DNA of 64,000 nucleotides from Pseudescherichia sp031998825 (lineage in GTDB: Bacteria > Pseudomonadota > Gammaproteobacteria > Enterobacterales > Enterobacteriaceae), in contig NZ_DAMACX010000024.1 of assembly GCF_031998825.1 (NCBI RefSeq), positions 1 through 64,000 on the forward strand, read 5' to 3'. Made by a program: the position numbers and the translations under genes. Below, piece by piece: positions 50,935 to 59,470 of this stretch (its first letter is position 1; every line of letters begins with the position of its first letter). The notes beneath the pieces were generated by a model. The model saw only the letters and a program-made list of their open reading frames with translations, ran no database searches and had not been told where the DNA came from.

Positions 50935-51789
50935 ATGGCAAAAAAATCAAAGCGTTTTCGTATTGGGGTGGAAGGTGCCACCACTGACGGGCGCGTCATT
51001 GAGCGCGTATGGCTTACCCAGATGGCGGCGAATTACAACCCGCAGGTCTACACCGCTGTAATCAACATGGAACACATCAAGGGCTATACGCCTGACAGCT
51101 CTTTCCGCCGTTTCGGCATCGTGGAAGGGCTGGAGGCGGAGGAAATCAGTGAAGGCCCGCTGAAAGGCAAGATGGCTTTATACAGCTGGATTCTGCCGAC
51201 CGATGAGCTGGTTTCCATGACTGCGAGGTTGCAGAAACTCTTCACCTCAATGGAAGTAAACCCGAAATTTTCCGACACCGGGGAAGCCTATCTGGTCGGC
51301 CTGGCTGTCACTGACGATCCGGCCAGCCTGGGCACTGAAATGCTGCAGTTTAGCGCCAGCGCTGCGGTTAATCCGCTGGCACGCCGCAAACAGGCGGACG
51401 GCAACCTCTTCACCGCTGCCGAAGAAACTCTCTTCGAATTTGAAGACCTGCCGGAAGAAAAGCCGAGCTTTTTCGCCAGCATCAAAGCGCTGCTTTCCCG
51501 TAAATCCGCTGACGACGACGCCCGTTTTGCTGACGTGCATCAGGCCGTTGAAGAAGTCGCGGGGGCGCACCAGGCACTGTCTGAATCAGTGGCAGAGGTC
51601 GGCCAGCGCGTCGGCAATCTGAAACGTGATTTTTCACAGCGCCTGGATGACATGCAGCAACAGCTGTCCACGGCAGAAAGCGAGCTTTCAACCCTGCGCG
51701 AAAAATTATCTGTCGAAGACAGCCGCAGCGATCGCCGCCCGTTCTCTTCCGGCGGTAACGGCAGCTCAGACCAACTCACAACCTGCTGA
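50935..51789 (+). CDS. O: Capsid scaffold and maturation protease (P2 gpO)
   Basis: gpO is both internal scaffold and serine protease that trims the capsid, portal and itself during head maturation. The 284-residue length equals P2 gpO. The N-terminal ~165 residues are the herpes-assemblin-like protease domain (IGVEGATTDGRVIERVWLTQ, MEHIKGYTPDSSFRRFG with the active-site His region); the C-terminal part (~200-265) is a coiled-coil scaffold (VAEVGQRVGNLKRDFSQRLD). First gene of the rightward O-N-M-L-X-Y... late operon. Confidence 0.94.
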   Translation: MAKKSKRFRIGVEGATTDGRVIERVWLTQMAANYNPQVYTAVINMEHIKGYTPDSSFRRFGIVEGLEAEEISEGPLKGKMALYSWILPTDELVSMTARLQKLFTSMEVNPKFSDTGEAYLVGLAVTDDPASLGTEMLQFSASAAVNPLARRKQADGNLFTAAEETLFEFEDLPEEKPSFFASIKALLSRKSADDDARFADVHQAVEEVAGAHQALSESVAEVGQRVGNLKRDFSQRLDDMQQQLSTAESELSTLREKLSVEDSRSDRRPFSSGGNGSSDQLTTC

Positions 51790-51805
51790 CGGAGCATAAA
51801 ACCCG

Positions 51806-52984
51806 ATGAAAACGAAAACCCGCTTTGCCTTTAACGCTTACCTGCAGCAGCTGGCGACGCTTAACAAAATTGACGTTAAAGATATTGGCTCTAAGTACAC
51901 CGCTGAAGCATCGGTCGCGCAGACGCTGGAAACAAAAATCCAGGAGTCGTCCGCGTTCCTGACGCGAATTAATGTTGTGCCGGTTGATGAGCAGTCCGGC
52001 GAACGTCTGGGGCTGGGTATCGGCGCGACGGTAGCCGGAACCACGGATACCACCAAAAAAGAGCGCGAGCCGACCGATCCGACCTATATCGACGGCGAAG
52101 GCTACAAGTGCACCCAGACCAACTTTGACACCGCGCTGGGTTATGAAAAGCTGGACCTGTGGGCGAAATTCCAGGACTTCCAGATCCGCATCCGTGACGC
52201 GATTATCAAGCGCCAGGCGCTGGACCGCATCATGATCGGCTTTAACGGTGAGCGCCGGGAAAAGACCTCCGATCGCCTGACCTATCCACTCTTGCAGGAC
52301 GTGAATATCGGCTGGCTGGAGAAAATCCGCCGTGAAGCACCGGTGCGCGTACTGAGCCGGATTGTGGGCAGCGATGGCACCGTTATTTCTCAGACGGTGC
52401 GTATTGGCAAGGGCGGCGATTTTAAAAACCTCGACGCACTGGTTATGGGCGCAGTCAGCGAGAAAATCGAGCCGTGGTACCAGGACGATACTGAGCTGGT
52501 TGTTATCTGTGGCCGTTCGCTGATGGCTGATAAATATTTCCCTATCGTCAACCGTGACCAGCCGAACAGCGAGGCGCTGGCCGCCGATCTGATTATCAGC
52601 CAGAAGCGTATCGGCGGCCTGCCCGCTGTGCAGGCGCCTTTCTTCCCGGCTAACGCCATCCTGATCACGCGTCTGGATAACCTGTCGATTTACTGGCAGG
52701 ACGGAACCCGCCGCCGCGCGGTTATCGACAATCCGAAGCGCGATCGCATTGAAAACTTCGAATCCGTCAACGAGGCATACGTGGTTGAGGATTACGACTG
52801 CGTGGCGCTGATTGAAAACATCGAGGTACTGGAAACCGAAGACGCCCCGGCGCAGCAGCAGGCAGTAAGCGCGGAGCTGACCGATGAGCAGATCGCCCGC
52901 ATCGCCGCCGTGACGGCAACAGTGATGCAGACCATGAACGCATCGGCAGCACCGGCTGAGGATCCGGCAGGCGGCGGGGCGTAA
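51806..52984 (+). CDS. N: Major capsid protein (P2 gpN)
   Basis: gpN is the HK97-fold major head protein. Matches to P2 gpN are continuous: LDLWAKFQDFQIRIRDAIIK, LVVICGRSLMADKYFPIVN, IISQKRIGGLPAVQAPFFPA. The protein has 392 residues against 357 in P2; the extra length is a C-terminal tail rich in Ala, Gln and Pro (from about residue 355) that is likely flexible. As in P2, the N-terminus is probably removed by gpO. Confidence 0.95.
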   Translation: MKTKTRFAFNAYLQQLATLNKIDVKDIGSKYTAEASVAQTLETKIQESSAFLTRINVVPVDEQSGERLGLGIGATVAGTTDTTKKEREPTDPTYIDGEGYKCTQTNFDTALGYEKLDLWAKFQDFQIRIRDAIIKRQALDRIMIGFNGERREKTSDRLTYPLLQDVNIGWLEKIRREAPVRVLSRIVGSDGTVISQTVRIGKGGDFKNLDALVMGAVSEKIEPWYQDDTELVVICGRSLMADKYFPIVNRDQPNSEALAADLIISQKRIGGLPAVQAPFFPANAILITRLDNLSIYWQDGTRRRAVIDNPKRDRIENFESVNEAYVVEDYDCVALIENIEVLETEDAPAQQQAVSAELTDEQIARIAAVTATVMQTMNASAAPAEDPAGGGA

Positions 52985-52986
52985 CC

Positions 52987-53643
52987 ATGAACCCATTCCG
53001 CGCACATACGCAGTTTGTCCAGGCACAGGAGGCCGCCCGTCCGGGCGGCAGTGCAGCCGGGGCCAGCGGCTATGAAAAAATGCTGATGCAGCTCGGCGAG
53101 CACATGCGCCGCCTGAAAACGGTGCAGGGAACGGAACGCAAGATTGCCCTGAAACGTGAATTTCTGCCCGTCTATGACGCCTGGGTTGCCGGGGTACTGG
53201 CGGCAGATTCAGCACGCCAGGACGATGTGGCGATGTTCGTTCTTATCTGGCGTATCGATACCGGTAATTACACCGGTGCGCTGGAGATTGCCCGTCACGC
53301 CCTGCGGCATGGCTGGGTACTGCCGCAGCGATTCAACCGCACCACGGCTACTGCCATTGCAGAAGAGTTTGCGGACGCGGCTATGCGGGCGTTTGCGGGC
53401 GGAGAAACGTTCAGCGCTGCCCTGCTGACGCAGGCGCTGGAACTGGTTGAGCCGCACGACATGCCGGATCAGTCGCGTGCCCGGATTTACAAGGCGATGG
53501 GGTTTGCCCTGCGTGACAACGATCAGGGCGTCGCAGCGCTGAGCCACCTCAAGCGTGCTTTGCAGCTGGATATGAACTGCGGCGTAAAAACAGAAATCAA
53601 GCAGCTGGAAACCCGGCTGAGAAAAGCCGTCAACGGCGGCTAA
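52987..53643 (+). CDS. M: Terminase endonuclease subunit (P2 gpM)
   Basis: gpM cuts the cos site and works with the gpP ATPase. The 218-residue protein matches the P2 M family (RKIALKREFLPVYDAWVAGVL, DDVAMFVLIWRIDTGNYTGAL). It is somewhat shorter than P2 gpM (247), the C-terminal part being reduced. It follows N by 2 bp. Confidence 0.92.
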   Translation: MNPFRAHTQFVQAQEAARPGGSAAGASGYEKMLMQLGEHMRRLKTVQGTERKIALKREFLPVYDAWVAGVLAADSARQDDVAMFVLIWRIDTGNYTGALEIARHALRHGWVLPQRFNRTTATAIAEEFADAAMRAFAGGETFSAALLTQALELVEPHDMPDQSRARIYKAMGFALRDNDQGVAALSHLKRALQLDMNCGVKTEIKQLETRLRKAVNGG

Positions 53644-53737
53644 CCGAACGTGCCCACGCGCGGGGCGGCACGGGGTGGCGACAGGCTATAAGCCGCATCA
53701 AAACCCCGTCCACCGCCCACCCATCAGGGAGTAGTGA

Positions 53738-54214
53738 ATGAACATGAAATTTGTTTCACCGGAGCCGGTGAAGGAAAGCGCGAAGGCGGACATTATCCCT
53801 AATACCTTTTTCTGGCCCGCTCTTGATCTGGCTGAGTATCGCCAGGTAATGCGGCAGGACGGAACGGTAACGCCGGAACGCTTGCGGCTGCTTACGCTGA
53901 CCGCCGTTTCTGAGGTGAACGCGGAGCTGTTCAGTTTTCGCCAGAAACAAATGGACCGGGGCTGCAAAGTCCTGGCTGATGTTCCGGCGGAAAAAATTGG
54001 TGGCGAAAGCGAGCGCGTTCATCTGTACCGCCGCGCTGTCTGGTGCTGGACAAAGGCGCTGACGGTTGAGAGCTATCGCGATTTTGACAGTACGGCGGAA
54101 GGGAACAAAAAGGCGGACGAAATGGAAAGCGGCCTGGGTGATTTGTGGCGGGATGCACGCTGGGCGATCGCCCGTCTGCAGGACCTGCCACACATGACGG
54201 TGGAGCTGATCTGA
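53738..54214 (+). CDS. L: Head completion/stabilisation protein (P2 gpL)
   Basis: gpL joins filled heads and prepares them for tail attachment. The 158-residue protein carries the L-family stretch DIIPNTFFWPALDLAEYRQVMR and the C-terminal DSTAEGNKKADEM...LWRDARWAI. It starts after a 94-bp gap from M and its stop overlaps the X start codon (ATGA). Confidence 0.93.
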   Translation: MNMKFVSPEPVKESAKADIIPNTFFWPALDLAEYRQVMRQDGTVTPERLRLLTLTAVSEVNAELFSFRQKQMDRGCKVLADVPAEKIGGESERVHLYRRAVWCWTKALTVESYRDFDSTAEGNKKADEMESGLGDLWRDARWAIARLQDLPHMTVELI

Positions 54215-54417
54215 TGAAAGTCCGGGCGCAGCAGTATGACACGGTAGACGCGATTTGCTGGCGTCACTACGGGCGCACGCTGGGCATGACAGAAGCGGTG
54301 CTGGCCGCCAATCCGGGGCTGGCTGCTGTTGGCCCCGTTCTGCCGCACGGTTTAGAGGTGGAGCTGCCTGAGCTGGTCAGCAGCCCCACGGCCCAGACCG
54401 TGCAGCTCTGGGAGTGA
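54214..54417 (+). CDS. X: Tail protein X (P2 gpX)
   Basis: The 67-residue protein, the same length as P2 gpX, is a LysM-like small tail protein (QQYDTVDAICWRHYGRTLGM, then LEAANPGL-type turn and HGLEVELPEL). It is needed for tail assembly. The ATG at 54214 overlaps the L stop; a longer frame upstream is spurious. Confidence 0.94.
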   Translation: MKVRAQQYDTVDAICWRHYGRTLGMTEAVLAANPGLAAVGPVLPHGLEVELPELVSSPTAQTVQLWE

Positions 54418-54420
54418 AAT

Positions 54421-54636
54421 ATGACTATCGAACGGGTAACAGCGGCCATGACCTACTGGATAGCGGTTTTCCTCGCCTGGCTGGGTAACTGGGATATCCA
54501 GGACGTGGGAACCGTGTTCGGAATGGTGCTGGGTACGGCGGCGCTGGGGATCACATGGTATTACCGGCGCAAGGCGTTTCAGTTGCTTGAGGCCGGAAAA
54601 ATCAGCCGGGAGGCTTATGAGCGCGTCAATCGTTAA
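54421..54636 (+). CDS. Y: Holin (P2 gpY position, HP1-type)
   Basis: The 71-residue protein has two hydrophobic segments (residues ~7-24 and ~30-48) and a charged C-terminus ending AYERVNR, the plan of a small class II holin. It lies at the start of the lysis cassette where P2 has gpY (93 residues). It should form the membrane lesions that start lysis. The lysozyme start lies inside its last codons. Confidence 0.88.
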   Translation: MTIERVTAAMTYWIAVFLAWLGNWDIQDVGTVFGMVLGTAALGITWYYRRKAFQLLEAGKISREAYERVNR

Positions 54637-55132
54637 GCGTTGCCTGATTGGTGTGGTGCTGGCGATCGCTGCCACGCTGCCGCAGTTTGAGCTGCTGAAA
54701 ACCTCCCCGCAGGGGCTGCAGCTGATTGCAGATTATGAGGGCTGTCGCCTGACACCGTACCAGTGCGACGCCGGGGTGTGGACTAACGGGATCGGTCATA
54801 CCGCCGGAGTGGTGCCGGGCAAAACCATCAACGAGCACCAGGCGGCCAGCAACCTGATCGGCGATGTGCTCAACGTTGAGCGCAGGCTGGCGGTCTGTGT
54901 GCCGGTAGCCATGCCGCAGCAGGTTTATGACAGCCTGGTGAGCCTGGCGTTTAACGTCGGCACGGGCGCGGTGTGTAAATCAACAATGGCGGCGTTCATT
55001 AAACGCGGTCAATGGCTGCAGGCGTGCAACCAGCTTCCGCGCTGGGTGTACGTCAACGGAGTAAAAAACAAAGGGCTGGAAAACCGCCGCGCGCGGGAAC
55101 TGGCATGGTGCGTAAAAGGGGTGACACTGTGA
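54617..55132 (+). CDS. K: SAR-type endolysin (P2 gpK position), glycoside hydrolase 24
   Basis: This 171-residue lysozyme cuts peptidoglycan. It starts with a weakly hydrophobic signal-anchor-release segment (residues ~9-26, CLIGVVLAIAATLPQF) and has the catalytic triad pattern E-8-C-5-T: Glu41, Cys50 and Thr56 in YEGCRLTPYQC and GVWTNGIGHT. This differs from P2 gpK-type cytoplasmic lysozyme with no anchor. The start at 54617 has GGGAGG upstream and overlaps the holin gene by 20 bp. Confidence 0.93.
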   Translation: MSASIVKRCLIGVVLAIAATLPQFELLKTSPQGLQLIADYEGCRLTPYQCDAGVWTNGIGHTAGVVPGKTINEHQAASNLIGDVLNVERRLAVCVPVAMPQQVYDSLVSLAFNVGTGAVCKSTMAAFIKRGQWLQACNQLPRWVYVNGVKNKGLENRRARELAWCVKGVTL

Positions 55133-55578
55133 AAAACAAACTGATTGCATGGGTAGTCCATGTTCTGTTTCTGGGGGCGCTGGCATGGGGGAATTTTCAC
55201 CCGGAGAGCGTGGTAATGAGTGCGGCGGCCTGCTTCGTTTACTTACTGTCGCTTGCCTCCACCGGTCTGCTGATGCTTGGCCTTTTCGGCTATGTCGTTT
55301 ATGCGTTCTGTGAGCGCGGCGTGGTCAGGCCCGGCAGCGAATCAATGCCGCCGCTACTTTGCAAAATATTCGGGCTGGATAATCCATCGTCGGGCTGGAA
55401 AACGGTCAGATGGGTAATCAGTTTCGTGTTTATTGTTGCGGTCCTGCTTCATTCCGGCTGGTTTGTCACCGCGGTCGTTTACATGCTTAGCGTGGTGCTG
55501 GTCCGCTGTATGCGCTGGATGCTGGCTGAGCTGCTGAAAGACTGGCGTGAAGGTGCGCAACCATGCCACGCAGCGTAA
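55129..55578 (+). CDS. lysA: Antiholin-like lysis timing protein (P2 LysA)
   Basis: The 149-residue protein has about four membrane segments (IAWVVHVLFLGALAWGNFHP near the N-terminus) and corresponds to P2 LysA, which affects the timing of lysis. It starts at GTG 55129, overlapping the lysozyme stop (GTGA); the longer frame from 55012 is not supported. Its end overlaps lysB by 16 bp. Confidence 0.85.
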   Translation: MKNKLIAWVVHVLFLGALAWGNFHPESVVMSAAACFVYLLSLASTGLLMLGLFGYVVYAFCERGVVRPGSESMPPLLCKIFGLDNPSSGWKTVRWVISFVFIVAVLLHSGWFVTAVVYMLSVVLVRCMRWMLAELLKDWREGAQPCHAA

Positions 55579-55991
55579 CGATCATCGGTGTGTTGGTGCT
55601 GACCCTGACGTTGTGGCTGGGCTGGCAGTTACGGGAGGCCCGATGGGATATCAATGAAAGGGATCGCGATATTACCGGGCTGAATGTGGAGCTGGGCCGC
55701 GCCCGCAGCCAGCTGGCTGCGGTTGACCTGATGGCCAGGGCAAACGACAGCTTTCAGCTGGCCTATCAGCAGGAACAGGACGCAATCACTCTCGCTGCAG
55801 TGGCGCGGGCTGAACAGATTAAGAGGCTGACCAATGAAAACCCTGACGTTAAAAAGTGGGCTGACACTCCTTTGCCTGCTGATGTTATCCGGCTGCAAAA
55901 ACGCCCGGCAATTACCGGAGCGGCCGGTTATCGCGCTTTCCTGTCCGAAGGTGACCCGCTGCCAGCTGCCAGCAAGCGGGCCGACCAATAA
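55563..55991 (+). CDS. lysB: Inner-membrane spanin (LysB, Rz-like)
   Basis: The 142-residue protein has one N-terminal transmembrane helix (residues ~5-22) and a periplasmic helical, coiled-coil stretch, as expected of an Rz-type i-spanin that bridges to the outer-membrane partner. The partner gene lysC is nested in its 3' part in another frame. Confidence 0.9.
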   Translation: MPRSVTIIGVLVLTLTLWLGWQLREARWDINERDRDITGLNVELGRARSQLAAVDLMARANDSFQLAYQQEQDAITLAAVARAEQIKRLTNENPDVKKWADTPLPADVIRLQKRPAITGAAGYRAFLSEGDPLPAASKRADQ

Positions 55992-56121
55992 CGGCGAATT
56001 ACTGGCCGCGAAAGAGGCGGCGGAAACGGGCTGGGCGCAGTGTGCGGCCAGGGTGGATATGATTGTTGACTGTCAGGAAAGCCATGAACAAACCCTCATC
56101 CCTGCGATCGGCGCTGAATAG
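55834..56121 (+). CDS. lysC: Outer-membrane spanin lipoprotein (LysC, Rz1-like)
   Basis: The 95-residue protein has a lipoprotein signal with lipobox LSGC (Cys21) and a short mature part with further cysteines. It overlaps lysB by 158 bp in a different frame, the classic nested Rz/Rz1 arrangement, and extends past it. Confidence 0.92.
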   Translation: MKTLTLKSGLTLLCLLMLSGCKNARQLPERPVIALSCPKVTRCQLPASGPTNNGELLAAKEAAETGWAQCAARVDMIVDCQESHEQTLIPAIGAE

Positions 56122-56521
56122 TGTCCCCTACCTGAGTGCTAATCCTGATGCGCTGCATCTGTTCGTTGACGACGGAAAGGTTGTCAGCACAGGCGTGCCG
56201 GGGCTGGGCTGGGAATACCAGTACACCCTGAATATGGTCGTCACTGATTTCAGTGGCGATCAGAACCTGCTGACGGCGGTAGTGCTGCAGTGGCTGACGG
56301 AAAACCAGCCGGACGCCCTGCGGAACCCGGAGCTGCGCGAACGGCTGTTTCGTTTTGAGGTGGAAATTCTGAAAAACGATCTGGTTGATATCAGCATTTA
56401 TCTGGCGCTGACGGAGCGTGTGCTGGTTACTGTGCGTGATGGTGTGGCAACGGTGGAGGCAGTGGCGGAGCCGGACGGCCCGGCCAGCCACGATGAGCAC
56501 TGGTTAGCACATTATGGCTGA
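56084..56521 (+). CDS. R: Tail completion protein R
   Basis: The 145-residue protein matches P2 gpR (MNKPSSLRSAL, YTLNMVVTDFSGDQNLL, ISIYLALTERVLVT). It acts in tail completion and head-tail joining. I use the ATG at 56084, the equivalent of the P2 start; it overlaps lysC by 38 bp. Confidence 0.93.
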   Translation: MNKPSSLRSALNSVPYLSANPDALHLFVDDGKVVSTGVPGLGWEYQYTLNMVVTDFSGDQNLLTAVVLQWLTENQPDALRNPELRERLFRFEVEILKNDLVDISIYLALTERVLVTVRDGVATVEAVAEPDGPASHDEHWLAHYG

Positions 56522-56960
56522 GCTTAAACAGCTGGATGAGTGGCTGGAGACACTGATAAGCCAGCTGAGAACGGCGCAGCGGCGAAAGCTAATGCGTGAT
56601 GTGGCTGTGCAGCTGCGGCAGCAACAGCAGCAGAACATTAAGCTGCAGCGCAACCCCGACGGCAGCGCCTACGAACCCCGGAAAGCGAAAGGCCGGGCGA
56701 AGTCGGGCCGCATCCGTCGGCAGATGTTCAGCAAGCTGCGGACAGCCCGCTACCTCAAAACCCGAACCACAAACGACGCGGCAGAGGTCGCCTTTGAAGG
56801 CAGGGTGCAACGGATAGCCCGCGTCCATCACTACGGCCTGCGCGATCGTGTCAGGAAATACGGGCCGGAAGTCACCTATGCACGCCGTGAACTGCTCGGC
56901 ATAACCGACGCATCCGAAGGGATAGTACGCGATCTCATCATGGATCATCTGTCCCGCTGA
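56514..56960 (+). CDS. S: Tail completion protein S
   Basis: The 148-residue protein (P2: 150) is the tail completion protein S, a basic, mostly helical protein (RKLMRDVAVQLRQQQQQNIK, ARVHHYGLRDRVRKYG). Its start overlaps the R stop by 8 bp. Confidence 0.93.
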   Translation: MAELKQLDEWLETLISQLRTAQRRKLMRDVAVQLRQQQQQNIKLQRNPDGSAYEPRKAKGRAKSGRIRRQMFSKLRTARYLKTRTTNDAAEVAFEGRVQRIARVHHYGLRDRVRKYGPEVTYARRELLGITDASEGIVRDLIMDHLSR

Positions 56961-56968
56961 TCTCTCAT

Positions 56969-56986
56969 TGTCTGGTGCATCGCACA
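56969..56986 (+). promoter_or_regulatory. Ogr/Delta late-activator site upstream of V
   Basis: TGT-CTGGTGCATCGC-ACA fits TGT-N12-ACA and lies 46 bp before the V gene, where P2 has its V promoter. Confidence 0.8.
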
Positions 56987-57032
56987 ACGCCCGCGACTCA
57001 TCACCCGGCGGCAAAAATGGAAAACTGACCCC

Positions 57033-57620
57033 ATGAAAAATCCCGAATTTAACCTCGCTGAGCTGTACCGCCTGCTGCTGAACCTGATCAGAACCGGGGT
57101 AGTGATCGAGGTGGACGCTGAAAACTGGCAGTGCCGCGTGCAGACCGGCGAGTTGCAGACAACGTGGCTTAACTGGCTGACGATGCGTGCTGGCCGGTCA
57201 AAAACATGGTGGCGGCCGTCCGTGGGTGAGCAGGTTGTTTTGCTGTCCATCGGCGGCGATCTCACCACGGCGTTTGTGTTACCGGCGATTTACTCAAACG
57301 ACAGCCCGCCGCCCTCGGTATCTGAGGATGCGCAGGTAACGACGTTCCCGGATGGCGGCTGGATTGAGTACGAGCCGGAAATCGGGCGCTACCTGCTAAA
57401 GGCAGGGGCACAGATTGTTCTAGAAGCACCGGAAAGCATCCAGGTGAAAACGGGGGAGTTTGTCGTGGAGGCAGACCTGACGCGTATCAACAGCGAAGTC
57501 GTGATCAACGGTAAGGTCACGCAGTCCGGTGGGGCAATGAGTTCGAACGGCGTTGTTGTGCACACCCACAAACACAGTGGCGTCCAGAGTGGCGGCAGCT
57601 TAACGGGAGGGCCAGCTTGA
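57033..57620 (+). CDS. V: Baseplate spike protein V
   Basis: gpV forms the trimeric membrane-piercing tip of the tail. The 195-residue protein has an N-terminal OB fold (WQCRVQTGELQTTWLNW) and a C-terminal beta helix ending in the iron-binding HxH region VVHTHKHSGV. It starts the V-W-J-I-H-G baseplate and fibre operon. Confidence 0.95.
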   Translation: MKNPEFNLAELYRLLLNLIRTGVVIEVDAENWQCRVQTGELQTTWLNWLTMRAGRSKTWWRPSVGEQVVLLSIGGDLTTAFVLPAIYSNDSPPPSVSEDAQVTTFPDGGWIEYEPEIGRYLLKAGAQIVLEAPESIQVKTGEFVVEADLTRINSEVVINGKVTQSGGAMSSNGVVVHTHKHSGVQSGGSLTGGPA

Positions 57621-57967
57621 TGATGTATCTGGGTATGAATGCACAGACAGGCGGCGCGCTGACGGACGTCGATCACATCCGTCAGTCTGTGCGCGATATC
57701 CTGGTGACGCCGGTCGGTTCCCGCCTGGCGCGCCGGGAATATGGCTCGCTGATGGCGGAACTGATGGACCAGCCGCAGAACGGCGTTACCCGGCTGCAGG
57801 TTATGGCGGCAACCTACAGCGCCCTGTGCCGCTGGGAAACCCGTATCAGGCTGACAGGCGTCACTACCGAAACGAGCATGGACGGAAAAATGGTCGTTAA
57901 CCTGACGGGCTACCGCGCGGATAACACCCCTATCAGCCTCTCGGTAGATGTGGGGGCGGCTGTATGA
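57617..57967 (+). CDS. W: Baseplate assembly protein W (gp25-like)
   Basis: The 116-residue protein (P2: 115) is a gp25-type wedge component (DHIRQSVRDILVTPVGSRLA, REYGSLMAELMDQP). It overlaps V and J by 4 bp each, showing tight coupling. Confidence 0.95.
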   Translation: MMMYLGMNAQTGGALTDVDHIRQSVRDILVTPVGSRLARREYGSLMAELMDQPQNGVTRLQVMAATYSALCRWETRIRLTGVTTETSMDGKMVVNLTGYRADNTPISLSVDVGAAV

Positions 57968-58872
57968 GTTCCGTCGATCTCTCCCAGCTTCCCGCCCCGG
58001 AAATTGTCGATGTGCCGGACTTTGAAGCCCTGCTGGCCGTGCGTAAAGCGGCGTTTGTCGCGCTTTATCCGGCTGACGAACAGGACGCGGTGCGGCGTAC
58101 GCTGGCGCTGGAATCCGATCCGGTGGTGAAGCTGCTGCAGGAAAATACCTACCGGGAAATCCTCTTACGTCAGCGCATCAACGAGGCCGCCCAGGCTGTC
58201 ATGGTGGCCTACGCGCTCAGCAGCGATCTGGATCAGCTGGCTGCTAACTATGGCGTTGGGCGTCTGGTCGTCACGCCTGCAGATGATAACGCCGTGCCGC
58301 CGGTTGCGGCGGTGATGGAAACCGACGACGAGTTACGGCTGCGTGTACCGCAGGCATTTGAGGGCCTGTCCGTGGCCGGACCTACAGCGGCTTATGAATT
58401 TCATGCACGCAGCGCTGACGGGCGGGTTGCCGATGTGTCGGCAACCAGTCCCGCACCTGCAACGGTAGTTATCACGGTACTCAGTCGCGACGGGAACGGC
58501 GCTGCGCCTGCCGATCTGCTGGCCGTCGTGGATGCGGCGCTGAATGATGAAAGTATTCGCCCCCTGGCGGACCGCGTGACGGTGCAGAGTGCGGACATCG
58601 TGCCGTATGAAGTCGATGCCACGCTGTATTTCTATCCGGGGCCGGAAGCAGAGCCAATCCTGGCCGCCGCCCGCGCCCAGCTTGAAAAGTACATAGCCAG
58701 CCAGGCAAGGCTGGGGCGTGATATCCGCCGCAGCGCTATCTATGGTGCCCTGCACGTTGAAGGTGTACAGCGCGTGGAGCTGGCAAGCCCGGCGCAGGAT
58801 ATGGTGCTGGATAAAACCCAGGCCGCATGGTGCGAGAGCTGGTCCGTGCTGACAGGTGGAACAGATGAATAG
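57964..58872 (+). CDS. J: Baseplate assembly protein J
   Basis: The 302-residue wedge protein equals P2 gpJ in length and belongs to the Mu gp47/baseplate J family (EVVDVPDFEALLAVRKAAFV-like N-terminus and LRLRVPQAFEGLSVAGPTAA in the middle). It overlaps I by 8 bp. Confidence 0.95.
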   Translation: MSSVDLSQLPAPEIVDVPDFEALLAVRKAAFVALYPADEQDAVRRTLALESDPVVKLLQENTYREILLRQRINEAAQAVMVAYALSSDLDQLAANYGVGRLVVTPADDNAVPPVAAVMETDDELRLRVPQAFEGLSVAGPTAAYEFHARSADGRVADVSATSPAPATVVITVLSRDGNGAAPADLLAVVDAALNDESIRPLADRVTVQSADIVPYEVDATLYFYPGPEAEPILAAARAQLEKYIASQARLGRDIRRSAIYGALHVEGVQRVELASPAQDMVLDKTQAAWCESWSVLTGGTDE

Positions 58873-59470
58873 CCTGTTACCGCCGGGATCGTCTGCGCTG
58901 GAGCGCCGCCTTGCCGCTGCGTGCAGCGATATTTCCGGGCTGAATGTGCCGCTGCGTGACCTGTGGAATCCTGACGCCTGCCCGGTGAAGTTTTTGCCGT
59001 ACCTGGCCTGGGCGTTCTCCGTTGACCGCTGGGACGAAAGCTGGACGGAAGATGTTAAACGGCAGGTGGTGAAGGACGCATTTTTCATCCATCAGCACAA
59101 AGGGACCATCAGTGCGGTGCGCCGGGCTGTGCAGCCGTTCGGCTTCCTGATCCGCGTTATCGAATGGTGGAAAACCGGAGACACGCCGGGGACGTTCCGG
59201 CTGGATGTGGGCGTACAGGACCAGGGCATAACAGAAGAAACCTATGCGGAGCTGGAGCGCGTAATCAGCGATGCAAAGCCCTGTAGCCGTCACATGCTGG
59301 GTATGAGCATCAATCTGCAGGTTAACGGAACTATTCATATAAATGCGGGTTGTTACCACGGCGACGCCCTGACCGTATACCCCTATATCCCTGAGACGAT
59401 TACCGTCAGCGGGGAATGCTATCCGGCTTCGGCCGTTCATCTGATCGATAACCTGAGAGTGAGCGCATGA
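58865..59470 (+). CDS. I: Tail protein I
   Basis: The 201-residue protein matches the P2 gpI family (NSLLPPGSSALERRLAAACS, VKFLPYLAWAFSVDRWDESW), with a C-terminal extension relative to P2 (176). It links wedge and fibre. The ATG at 58865 is chosen over 58856 because AGGTGGA lies upstream and it gives the family start. Confidence 0.93.
   Translation: MNSLLPPGSSALERRLAAACSDISGLNVPLRDLWNPDACPVKFLPYLAWAFSVDRWDESWTEDVKRQVVKDAFFIHQHKGTISAVRRAVQPFGFLIRVIEWWKTGDTPGTFRLDVGVQDQGITEETYAELERVISDAKPCSRHMLGMSINLQVNGTIHINAGCYHGDALTVYPYIPETITVSGECYPASAVHLIDNLRVSA

Noticed and set aside
51776..53215. 479-codon minus-strand ORF opposite the capsid gene N
   Set aside because: Antisense of a strongly conserved gene; no ribosome binding site and no recognisable domain.
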